Made by a program: the position numbers and the translations under genes
Source of the DNA: an uncultured Burkholderiales bacterium
GTDB lineage: Bacteria > Pseudomonadota > Gammaproteobacteria > Burkholderiales > Burkholderiaceae_C
Assembly (NCBI GenBank): GCA_903856875.1
Contig: CAIODE010000393.1
Coordinates: 1 to 11,232, forward strand
Reading direction: 5' to 3'
DNA: 11,232 nucleotides
Notes under the pieces: generated by a model
The model's database searches: none
What the model saw: only the letters and a program-made list of their open reading frames with translations
What the model was told of the DNA's origin: nothing
Part shown: positions 1 through 7,736 of the stretch, one piece after another
Position numbering within the stretch: position 1 is the first letter of the stretch
How the letters are laid out: every line of letters starts with the position of its first letter

Positions 1-706
1 CCGCTCGCAACAAAGGGGCCAAAGGCGCAGCTTTGCCTTGTGGATTGCCTTCTGGCATGCCTGTCCATGCGGTGGCGAAGAACTCTTTTTTGTACAAGGC
101 CAATGTGCTGAAAGTGAACAAAGTGGCCGTTTTGGGTAAGTTCAAAGCCAAGCCCTCAGAAGACAGCCCAAAATCTCCTTTTGGATTGTGTGCGGGATTG
201 GGGACCATCCAAATGTGGGCCAATTTGTCACTGCGAACAAACTCGTCTGCAGCAGGCGATGAAAAATCAAATTGGGGCGCATAAATGTCGCCAGCCACCA
301 CCCAAAAAACGGGCGCCAAGAAGGGCAGTGCGCGCACGATACCGCCCGCCGTTTCGAGGGCATAACCAAACTCTTTGCCCTCATGCGAGTAGCGCAAACG
401 TAGCCTGGCGCCATTTGGCAAATCGGGATTCAAACCAAAATGCGCCTCAATTTGGGGGCCAAGCCATGCCGTGTTGATCAATTGGTCATGGTGGCCAGCC
501 TTGGCCAAAGCTTCCAGGTGCCACTGCATCAATGGTTTTCCGTGCACTGCCAGCATCGGTTTGGGCGTGGTATCGGTTAAGGGGCGCATGCGTTCACCGC
601 GGCCAGCAGCCAAAACCATGGCGCTGGCCAAGCCCACAGGCGAGGTGCGCACCCAGTGCTGATGTGCATCGGCTTCTAAATTTGATTCCTCGGTGTTCAA
701 ACGCAT
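1..706 (-). CDS. murU: MurU-like N-acetylmuramate alpha-1-phosphate uridylyltransferase, 3' end cut by window edge
   Basis: This is a sugar-phosphate nucleotidyltransferase. The MurU family makes UDP-MurNAc from MurNAc-1-phosphate and UTP in cytoplasmic peptidoglycan recycling. I translated 235 residues by hand from the minus strand, and the reading frame runs off the left edge. Visible signatures are the nucleotide-binding motif [14 protein letters not shown] at residues 32-45, followed by TPKPML, then ALETAGGI (116-123) and VVAGDIY (136-142) with D140 as the probable metal ligand. I estimate that roughly 40 C-terminal residues are missing. The ATG at 706 is the first start after an in-frame TGA. 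It gives a 29-residue extension before the usual family start, and M30 (A at 619) is the alternative. No clear ribosome binding site precedes 706. Related NTP transferases such as GlmU-N or RfbA types are possible, but the motif set and length fit MurU best. Its usual partner kinase gene amgK is not visible upstream, where tkt lies divergently. Confidence 0.85.
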   Translation of the reverse strand, partial: MRLNTEESNLEADAHQHWVRTSPVGLASAMVLAAGRGERMRPLTDTTPKPMLAVHGKPLMQWHLEALAKAGHHDQLINTAWLGPQIEAHFGLNPDLPNGARLRLRYSHEGKEFGYALETAGGIVRALPFLAPVFWVVAGDIYAPQFDFSSPAADEFVRSDKLAHIWMVPNPAHNPKGDFGLSSEGLALNLPKTATLFTFSTLALYKKEFFATAWTGMPEGNPQGKAAPLAPLLRA

Positions 707-750
707 GCCGCTATGTTGCCACGCTGTAGGGCTTGCGCAAGCTCATGGGC

Positions 751-760
751 AGTAAAATAT
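751..760 (+). promoter_or_regulatory. Candidate -10 element of the tkt promoter
   Basis: The 99-base gap between the murU and tkt starts contains TAAAAT at 753-758, which is 5 of 6 to the sigma-70 -10 consensus. The only TTG-containing -35 candidate, TTGCGC at 733-738, gives a short 14-base spacer, or 16 if AAATAT at 755-760 is the true -10. This is the best candidate I can see and it is weak. Confidence 0.25.
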
Positions 761-805
761 CGGGCTTCGATGTCAATTTCACCCGACTATTTTTTTGGAG
801 CCCCC

Positions 806-2848
806 ATGGCAATCACCCAACCCGCAGCTCAACAAATGGCCAACGCAATCCGTGCCCTGGCCATGGACGCTGTTCAACAAGCCAATTCGGGACACCCAGG
901 CGCGCCGATGGGCATGGCCGACATGGCCGTGGCTTTATGGGGCGAGCACTTGCAGCACAACCCAAAAAACCCGCATTGGGCCAACCGCGATCGCTTTGTT
1001 TTGTCCAATGGCCACGGCTCCATGATCATTTATGCATTGCTGCACCTCACAGGCTATCCCTTGCCCATGACGGAGTTGAAAAACTTTCGTCAGTTGCACA
1101 GCAAAACCGCGGGCCACCCCGAAGTGGGCATCACACCCGGCGTTGAAACCACCACCGGCCCATTGGGTCAAGGCATCACCAATGCAGTGGGCATGGCCTT
1201 GGCAGAAAAATTGTTGGCAACAGAATTTAACCAGCCCGGTCACCACATCGTTGATCACCATACCTATGTGTTCATGGGCGATGGTTGTTTGATGGAAGGC
1301 ATCAGCCACGAAGCCTGCGCATTGGCGGGCGCATGGAAGCTTAACAAGCTGATTGCCATGTACGACGACAACGGCATCTCCATTGATGGCCAAGTGGCCC
1401 CTTGGTTCATTGACAACACACCGCAGCGTTTTGCCGCTTATGGCTGGAACGTGATCGATGCTGTTGATGGCCACGATGCTGCCGCAGTGGCCAAAGCCAT
1501 TGCAGATGCGAAGAACAGCCCTGACAAACCCACACTCATCGTTTGCAAAACGGCCATCGGCAAAGGCAGCCCTAACCGGGCCAACACCTCCAAAGCGCAT
1601 GGTGAGCCTTTGGGCGCAGAAGAAATCAAACTCACACGCGCAGCTTTAGGTTGGGCGCATGAACCTTTCGTGATTCCCAAAGATGTTTACGCCCACTGGG
1701 ATGCCAAGCAAAGTGGTGCAGCACGCGAAGCCGAATGGAACAAAGCCTTCGCCGCCTACAAAGCTGCACACCCCACCTTGGCCAAAGAATTTGTGCGCCG
1801 CATGAAGGGCGATTTGCCCAAGAGCTTTGCGCAAACCGCTGTGGACGCCGTCATTTCAGCGCACACCAAAGCCGAAACCGTGGCCAGCCGAAAAGCCAGC
1901 CAATTGGCTTTGGAAGCTTTCACAGCGGCCTTGCCTGAAATGCTGGGCGGCTCTGCCGACCTCACAGGCTCTAACCTCACCAACACATCTTCCACACCCG
2001 CATTGCGCATCAACTTGGCAGGCGACGTGGTGAAGAACGAAAAAGGCCAAATGGGTCGTCACATCAACTACGGTGTACGCGAATTTGGCATGGCCGCCAT
2101 CATGAACGGCGTCACTTTGCACGGCGGCTTCATTCCTTATGGCGGCACTTTCCTGACGTTCAGCGATTACTCACGCAACGCCATTCGCATGGCAGCGCTC
2201 ATGAAGCAACGTGTGATCCATGTGTTCACACACGACTCCATTGGTCTTGGCGAAGATGGCCCCACACACCAGTCCATTGAACACGCAGCCAGCTTGCGTT
2301 TGATTCCTGGTCTTGATGTATGGCGTCCTGCTGATACGGCAGAAACCACTGTGGCTTGGGCCGTGGCTTTGGAAAACAAAGACCGCCCCACCGCCTTGTT
2401 GTTGTCACGTCAAAATTTGCCTTACTCACCCAAATCAGATTTGGGCGAGATCAGTCGCGGCGCTTATGTGTTGGCTGAAGCCTCGCGCGTTGGCATCAAG
2501 AAAACCAAAGCCGTGATCATTGCCACCGGCTCTGAAGTTCAGCTGGCTTTGAAAGCCCAAGAGTTGCTAGCCGCGAAGAAAATTGGCGTGCGCGTGGTGT
2601 CCATGCCAAGCACCACCACCTTCGATCGCCAAACCAGCAGTTACAAATCTGAAGTCTTGCCTGCAGGCTTGCCACGTGTGGCGGTTGAGATGGGCAGCAC
2701 CGATGGCTGGTGGAAATATGGCGTGGCAGCGGTTGTCGGTATCGACACCTATGGCGAGTCAGCACCTGCACCCGTGCTCTTCAAACACTTTGGTTTCACA
2801 GCAGAGAACGTGGCCGAGACCGTTCAAGCAGCATTGCAGAAAAAATAA
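806..2848 (+). CDS. tkt: Transketolase
   Basis: This thiamine-diphosphate enzyme of the non-oxidative pentose phosphate pathway (and of the Calvin cycle where present) moves two-carbon ketol units between sugar phosphates in the cytoplasm. The protein is 680 residues, the full family length. Order of domains: PP-binding domain (about 1-330) with the ThDP motif GDGCLMEG (158-165) ending in DDN (187-189), then the pyrimidine-binding domain (about 355-530) with NYGVREFGM (421-429), in which E426 is the cofactor-activating glutamate, and [14 protein letters not shown] (476-489), then the C-terminal domain. The histidines expected at the active site are present: H30 (SGHPG), H70 (NGH), H104 (AGHPE), H265 (KAHGEP) and H476. 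The frame stays open back to 713, but the ATG at 806 is chosen because GGAG at 797-800 lies five bases upstream and the added 31 residues look non-coding. gap follows after 49 bases with no terminator, so co-transcription is likely. Confidence 0.97.
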   Translation: MAITQPAAQQMANAIRALAMDAVQQANSGHPGAPMGMADMAVALWGEHLQHNPKNPHWANRDRFVLSNGHGSMIIYALLHLTGYPLPMTELKNFRQLHSKTAGHPEVGITPGVETTTGPLGQGITNAVGMALAEKLLATEFNQPGHHIVDHHTYVFMGDGCLMEGISHEACALAGAWKLNKLIAMYDDNGISIDGQVAPWFIDNTPQRFAAYGWNVIDAVDGHDAAAVAKAIADAKNSPDKPTLIVCKTAIGKGSPNRANTSKAHGEPLGAEEIKLTRAALGWAHEPFVIPKDVYAHWDAKQSGAAREAEWNKAFAAYKAAHPTLAKEFVRRMKGDLPKSFAQTAVDAVISAHTKAETVASRKASQLALEAFTAALPEMLGGSADLTGSNLTNTSSTPALRINLAGDVVKNEKGQMGRHINYGVREFGMAAIMNGVTLHGGFIPYGGTFLTFSDYSRNAIRMAALMKQRVIHVFTHDSIGLGEDGPTHQSIEHAASLRLIPGLDVWRPADTAETTVAWAVALENKDRPTALLLSRQNLPYSPKSDLGEISRGAYVLAEASRVGIKKTKAVIIATGSEVQLALKAQELLAAKKIGVRVVSMPSTTTFDRQTSSYKSEVLPAGLPRVAVEMGSTDGWWKYGVAAVVGIDTYGESAPAPVLFKHFGFTAENVAETVQAALQKK

Positions 2849-2879
2849 TTCTCTGCACTTGAAACAAATTCAAAATTAA

Positions 2880-3896
<1,017 letters not shown>

Positions 3897-3905
3897 TGCA
3901 CTCAC

Positions 3906-3928
3906 GCATCACGCTTGGGCGTGAATGC
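3906..3928 (+). other. Hairpin just upstream of the gap terminator
   Basis: TCACGC (3909-3914) and GCGTGA (3919-3924) pair around a TTGG tetraloop. The flanking GCA (3906-3908) and TGC (3926-3928) extend the stem with one bulged A. It directly abuts the terminator hairpin, so it may act as a 3'-UTR stabilising stem or help termination. No function can be assigned from sequence. Confidence 0.55.
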
Positions 3929-3962
3929 AAAAAGCCCAACCATTTCTGGCTGGGCTTTTTTT
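3929..3962 (+). terminator. Intrinsic terminator after gap, possibly bidirectional
   Basis: AAAAAGCCCA and TGGGCTTTTT form a perfect ten-base stem, and an inner CCA/TGG pairing leaves a TTTC loop. A run of seven T follows the GC core on the plus strand. The leading A run gives five T on the minus strand, so it can also stop transcription arriving from topB. Confidence 0.9.
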
Positions 3963-3969
3963 CGCCTGA

Positions 3970-4000
3970 TAAAAACTTGTGTCGATGTCACTCGACGCAA
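3970..4000 (-). terminator. Terminator-like hairpin after topB
   Basis: Read on the minus strand, TTGCGTCGA and TCGACACAA (4000-3992 and 3985-3977) form a stem with one C/A mismatch around a six-base loop. G at 3976 and then TTTTT (3975-3971) follow. It begins five bases after the topB stop codon, the right place for a Rho-independent terminator. The stem is less GC-rich than the gap terminator next to it. Confidence 0.65.
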
Positions 4001-4004
4001 AGAG

Positions 4005-6977
4005 TCAACTTAAGTGCTTGCCAATTAAGCCCGCCAATTCAAACATCGTGATTTGGTCTTTGCCAAACACCGGCTTGAGTTTGGCATCGGCATTGATGGC
4101 GCGCTTGTTGGTCGGGTCTTGCAAGCCTTGCGCCTTGATGTAGTTCCACAATTTCTTCACCACTTCTGTACGCGCTACTTTGTCGGTGCCAATCACGGCA
4201 GCCAAATCGGCGCTGGGCGTGAGGGTGCCCACAGCAGCTTTGCGCGGCGTTTTGGCAGCGGCAGTTTTCTTGGCAGCGGCTTTCTTGGCCGGTGCTTTGG
4301 CAGATTTGGCGGCCGCTTTACCTCCAGCCGTTTTGCCTGCAGCCGTTTTAGCGCCAGCCACAAACTTTGCAGGTGTTTTACGCGGTGGAAACTTGCTCTT
4401 GCGGGGCTCAAACTCAAACACCACCTTGTCTTCTTCTGCGTTCCAAGCCAAGAAGGCCTTGAAAGCACGGCGCGTGCGATTGCTCACAAACTTTTCTAAC
4501 AAGTCTGTTTTGCCGGCGCTCAACAACTTGGCAATCTGCTCACGCTCGACCACTTGTTGCAAGACAATTTTGCCGCTTTTGAAATTGCAAGTGGGTGTGG
4601 GTTGGCCTTCAGTGGGCACAGATTTTTCACACACGTAATTGCTGCCGTGCTCATGCACAGCGCCGCCACATTTGGGGCAGACACCCAATGATTCACTGCC
4701 TGCAAAATCAACGATCTCGCCAGTCTCTTCGTTCTTTTTGTCGTTGCCAAAATCAAACTCGAGCTTCCAGTTTTTCTCTTCTTCGTTGTACTTCAGCGCA
4801 ATTTCAGAAGTGAATGGCCAACCGGCTTTAGAACGGAAACCTTCCAAAGGCCCAATCTTTTTATCGCGCAAGAACTGCTCAACTTCGGCTTGCTCAAAGG
4901 TGCGGCCCGCGGGTGTTTTGCCAAAAGAAAAACCACAACCCGTTGCAGCTGTATCGTCTGCCGCAGCGTCTTTGCCCACGCAGGCATAGCGGCGGTAGTT
5001 CTCTTTCACAATGCCGCCGCAAGTTGGACATGGCGTGCTCAAGGTGGCGTAGTCACCCGGAATGGTGTCCCGATCGTACTCTTTGGCCTTCTTGACGATG
5101 TGCTCCGTCATGTCGGCAATTTGTTGCATGAAGTCTTCGCGGCTTAACTTGCCATGCTCCATTTGCGAAAGCTTGTATTCCCATTCGCCCGTGAGTTCGG
5201 GCTTGGACAATTCTTCCACGCCCAAGCCACGCAACAGGGTCATGAGTTGAAACGCTTTGGCGGTTGGAATCATTTCGCGGCCATCGCGCAAAATGTATTT
5301 CTCATTGATCAAGCCCTCGATGATGGCTGCGCGCGTGGCTGGCGTGCCCAAGCCTTTTTCTTGCATGGCTTCACGCAGTTCATCGTCGTCCACCATTTTG
5401 CCTGCGCCTTCCATGGCGCCCAGCAAAGTAGCTTCTGAATAACGTGCTGGCGGACGTGTTTTGAGGGGTTTGCTTTCGACTGAACCCACACCCACTTGCT
5501 CACCTGGCGCAACAGCCACCAAGTTTTGACCTTTGTCGCCTTCTTTGGCATCGTCCACCTCATCGGCCGCTTCTTTGCCATAGATGGCCAACCAACCGGG
5601 CTTGACCAAGACTTTGCCCTCGGTTTTGAAACTGTGGCCGGCGGCGGTGCTGATGCGGGTGGTGACCATGTACTCGGCACTTGGAAAAAACACCGCCATG
5701 AAGCGGCGCACCACCAAGTCGTACAGTTTCTGTTCCGCGTCAGACAAGCCAGAAGGGGCCTGCAAGGTGGGAATGATCGCAAAGTGATCCGAGACTTTTT
5801 TGTTGTCAAACACACGCGGCAGTTTGCGCACGTAGTTGTTATTCAGCGCGGTCAAAGCATGCGGGGCCAAATGCTTCATGCCGCTGTCGGCCAACATGTT
5901 GAAGGTGTCCTTGGCCACAGGCAGGTAATCTTCAGGCAAGGCGCGTGAGTCGGTACGCGGGTAGGTGAGGGCTTTGTGACGCTCGTACAAAGACTGCGCC
6001 AGCGACAAGGTGGTTTTGGCAGAGAAACCAAATTTACCGTTGGCTTCGCGCTGCAAAGACGTCAAATCAAACAGCAGCGGGCTGGCCTGCGTGGTGGGCT
6101 TGGCCTCTTCTGTCACTTTGGCTTTGGCGCCTTTGACTGCCTTCACAATGGCATCGGCTTCTGCTGCAGTCCAAACACGATCGGCTTTTTTCTCGACATC
6201 TTCAGCGTCTTTTTTCCAAGCCGTGTTGAACCACTTGCCAGGGTAGGTGCCTGCCGCTGCATCAAACTGCGCGTGCACTTCCCAATAGTCGCGGCTAATG
6301 AACTTGCGAATTTGCTCTTCGCGCACCACCACCACTGCCAAGGTAGGCGTTTGTACGCGGCCCACCGTGGTTAAAAAGAAGCCGCCATCGCGCGAGTTGA
6401 AAGCAGTCATGGCACGGGTGCCATTGATGCCCACCAGCCAATCGGCTTCAGAACGGCTGCGGGCTGCATCTGCCAGGCCTTGCATCTGTTGGTTGGAGCG
6501 CAGCTTGTCAAAACCGTCGCGAATGGCTTGCGGCGTCATGCTCTGCAGCCACAGGCGCTGCACGGGCTTGCCCAACGGAACGGTCTGCCCGGCCTTCTGC
6601 GAGCCTGCATATTGCTCAATCAAACGGAATATCAGCTCACCTTCTCGGCCCGCATCACAGGCATTGATCAAGGCGCTCACGTCTTTGCGCTTGGCCTGTT
6701 TGACCACCGCGTTCAAGCGCGTTTTGGTTTTATCCACCGGCTTTAAGTCGAAGTAAGGTGGAATGACGGGCAAATGGGCAAAGCTCCACTTGCCGCGTTT
6801 CACGTCAAATTTCTCCGGCGCCTGAATTTCCACCAAGTGGCCCACGGCGCTGGTCACCACGTAGGTTTCACTCTCAAAATGGTCCTCGTGTTTCTCAAAT
6901 TTACCTGCTATCGGCGTCAAAGCACGCACGATGTCTTGAGCCACTGAAGGCTTCTCTGCAATTACCAATGTTTTCAT
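4005..6977 (-). CDS. topB: DNA topoisomerase III with zinc fingers, H1-like linker and C-terminal SWIB domain
   Basis: This type IA topoisomerase (decatenation and relaxation of negative supercoils by single-strand passage) is 990 residues, against about 650 for E. coli TopB. TOPRIM domain: residues 1-150, with LVIAEKPS (E8) and NACDAGREGE (105-114). The type IA core runs to about 640; ALTYPRTDS (336-344) holds the catalytic tyrosine Y339. Two Cys4 zinc fingers follow, C650/C653/C666/C681 and C767/C770/C783/C797. A Lys/Ala/Pro-rich, H1-like linker (about 861-915) leads to a SWIB/MDM2 domain (about 920-989), recognised by RTEVVKKLWNYIK, LQDPTNKR and a MFELAGLIGKHL end. The frame is open to 7049, but those 24 codons translate the alternating CG/CA repeat, and K2 onward matches the family start, so the ATG at 6977 is chosen. 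Only a weak GGA lies about nine bases upstream of it. Its own hairpin terminator follows. The SET gene is divergent. Confidence 0.95.
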   Translation of the reverse strand: MKTLVIAEKPSVAQDIVRALTPIAGKFEKHEDHFESETYVVTSAVGHLVEIQAPEKFDVKRGKWSFAHLPVIPPYFDLKPVDKTKTRLNAVVKQAKRKDVSALINACDAGREGELIFRLIEQYAGSQKAGQTVPLGKPVQRLWLQSMTPQAIRDGFDKLRSNQQMQGLADAARSRSEADWLVGINGTRAMTAFNSRDGGFFLTTVGRVQTPTLAVVVVREEQIRKFISRDYWEVHAQFDAAAGTYPGKWFNTAWKKDAEDVEKKADRVWTAAEADAIVKAVKGAKAKVTEEAKPTTQASPLLFDLTSLQREANGKFGFSAKTTLSLAQSLYERHKALTYPRTDSRALPEDYLPVAKDTFNMLADSGMKHLAPHALTALNNNYVRKLPRVFDNKKVSDHFAIIPTLQAPSGLSDAEQKLYDLVVRRFMAVFFPSAEYMVTTRISTAAGHSFKTEGKVLVKPGWLAIYGKEAADEVDDAKEGDKGQNLVAVAPGEQVGVGSVESKPLKTRPPARYSEATLLGAMEGAGKMVDDDELREAMQEKGLGTPATRAAIIEGLINEKYILRDGREMIPTAKAFQLMTLLRGLGVEELSKPELTGEWEYKLSQMEHGKLSREDFMQQIADMTEHIVKKAKEYDRDTIPGDYATLSTPCPTCGGIVKENYRRYACVGKDAAADDTAATGCGFSFGKTPAGRTFEQAEVEQFLRDKKIGPLEGFRSKAGWPFTSEIALKYNEEEKNWKLEFDFGNDKKNEETGEIVDFAGSESLGVCPKCGGAVHEHGSNYVCEKSVPTEGQPTPTCNFKSGKIVLQQVVEREQIAKLLSAGKTDLLEKFVSNRTRRAFKAFLAWNAEEDKVVFEFEPRKSKFPPRKTPAKFVAGAKTAAGKTAGGKAAAKSAKAPAKKAAAKKTAAAKTPRKAAVGTLTPSADLAAVIGTDKVARTEVVKKLWNYIKAQGLQDPTNKRAINADAKLKPVFGKDQITMFELAGLIGKHLS
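4008..4220 (-). other. SWIB/MDM2 domain at the TopB C-terminus
   Basis: Residues about 920-990 match the SWIB fold pattern: LAAVIGTDKVARTEVVKK, LWNYIKAQGLQDPTNKR, INADAKLKPVFG and a final amphipathic helix ending in LIGKHLS. SWIB domains are known from SWI/SNF chromatin remodelling subunits, from chlamydial proteins including a topoisomerase I fusion, and from small stand-alone bacterial proteins. Recognition is by eye. The partner it binds in bacteria is not established here. Confidence 0.88.
4233..4397 (-). repeat. Histone-H1-like Lys/Ala/Pro-rich linker in TopB
   Basis: TopB residues about 861-915 are low complexity, dominated by K, A, T, G and P, with repeated AAK, APAKKA and AAAKT units like the tails of histone H1 and bacterial H1-like proteins. 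It lies between the zinc-finger region and the SWIB domain. It is probably disordered and DNA-binding, and its many lysines are candidate modification sites. Confidence 0.85.
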
Positions 6978-6994
6978 CTCATACAATCCGGTCT

Positions 6995-7045
6995 CGCGTG
7001 CGCGCATGCGCACGTGTACACACACGGGCACGCGCACACGCGCGC
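6995..7045. repeat. Alternating purine/pyrimidine tract between topB and the SET gene
   Basis: Bases 6995-7026 alternate strictly between pyrimidine and purine for 32 bases, mostly CG and CA/TG steps. After a GGG phase break, 7028-7045 alternates for another 18. It contains the palindromes GCGCATGCGC (7002-7011) and GTGTACAC (7014-7021). Such sequence is the classical type that adopts left-handed Z-DNA under negative supercoiling. It occupies half of the shared divergent promoter region. Confidence 0.85.
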
Positions 7046-7079
7046 CCACATGTTTTCACAATAACAAATTTTTCACGCC

Positions 7080-7709
7080 GTGGTCAAAAAAAATCTCACG
7101 TTGACAAAATCAACTTTAAAGTCCGCCTACAAGCCCCATGCTAAATCATCGGCTTTGCCTGCTGCAGGCCGTCGGGTCCAGGTGCGCCGCTCTGGCGTCC
7201 ACGGCAAAGGCGTCTTTGCCCTGCTTGACATCGCAGAAGGTGAGACCTTGTACGAATATGTGGGCGAAGTGATCAGCTGGGATGAAGCGCAAGACCGCCA
7301 CCCGCACGACCCCTCCGACCCCAATCACACTTTTTATTTCCATGTGAACGAAGACAAAGTGATCGACGCGCTGCACGGCGGCAACTCATCGCGGTGGATC
7401 AATCACAGCTGCAACCCCAATTGCGAAGCCGATGAAGAGAACGACCGCATCTTCATCAAAGCCCTGCGCAACATCAAGGCGGGTGAAGAGCTCAATTACG
7501 ACTATGGCCTGATCATTGACGAGCCTTACACGCCAAAGCTCAAGGCAGAGTACCCTTGCTGGTGTGGCAGTGCCAATTGCCGCAAAACATTGCTGGCTCC
7601 CAAACGCCGTCCCGCCACACCTAAAATTCCCAGTCAAATCAAAAAGATTGAAAAGAAAATCAAGAAGCTCAAAAAAGAGCTGAAGTGGGTCAAGAAAAAA
7701 GCGGCCTGA
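7080..7709 (+). CDS. SET-domain protein-lysine N-methyltransferase
   Basis: SET enzymes move a methyl group from S-adenosylmethionine to protein lysines. The protein is 209 residues. Residues 31-60 start the domain (VRRSGVHGKGVFAL, with the SAM-contact GKG at 42-44). NHSCNPNC (108-115) and ELNYDYG (137-143) are the two signature motifs forming the pseudoknot and active site, with Y140 and Y142 in the latter. A post-SET zinc motif CWCGSANC (160-167) completes the site with C115. The tail (182-209) is almost all K, I, L and E and may form a basic helix or coiled coil. The first canonical start after an in-frame TAA is GTG at 7080, with no visible ribosome binding site. TTG at 7101 is an alternative, and residues 1-30 are unconvincing as conserved sequence. 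It is divergent from topB-SWIB and lies about 27 bases before birA on the same strand. The substrate is unknown; the lysine-rich TopB linker is a candidate by context only. Confidence 0.92.
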   Translation: MVKKNLTLTKSTLKSAYKPHAKSSALPAAGRRVQVRRSGVHGKGVFALLDIAEGETLYEYVGEVISWDEAQDRHPHDPSDPNHTFYFHVNEDKVIDALHGGNSSRWINHSCNPNCEADEENDRIFIKALRNIKAGEELNYDYGLIIDEPYTPKLKAEYPCWCGSANCRKTLLAPKRRPATPKIPSQIKKIEKKIKKLKKELKWVKKKAA

Positions 7710-7727
7710 TTGGCACTGAACTGAATT

Positions 7728-7736
7728 GAGGTGACC
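7728..7736 (+). promoter_or_regulatory. Ribosome binding site that favours a TTG start for birA
   Basis: GAGGTGA (7728-7734) matches the anti-Shine-Dalgarno target very well. GAGG lies five bases before TTG at 7737, whereas it overlaps the competing GTG at 7731. This argues for TTG as the functional start. Confidence 0.6.

Noticed and set aside
142..414. 90-residue minus-strand frame inside the left-edge gene
   Set aside because: It is in a different frame from the MurU-like protein, which is recognisable throughout this stretch.
713..805. 31-codon upstream extension of transketolase
   Set aside because: GGAG at 797-800 directs the ATG at 806, and the extra residues do not resemble any transketolase N-terminus.
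935..1600. 221-residue open frame antisense to tkt
   Set aside because: It lies wholly inside a full-length, motif-complete transketolase gene, and its translation shows no recognisable domain. It is a shadow of the codon bias of tkt.
4053..4638. Plus-strand open frames rich in Gly, Phe and Ala opposite the end of topB
   Set aside because: Their low-complexity composition is the mirror of the Lys/Ala-rich linker codons of TopB. They are not independent genes.
6978..7049. 24-codon upstream extension of TopB
   Set aside because: It only translates the alternating CG/CA tract. The conserved family start is the ATG at 6977.
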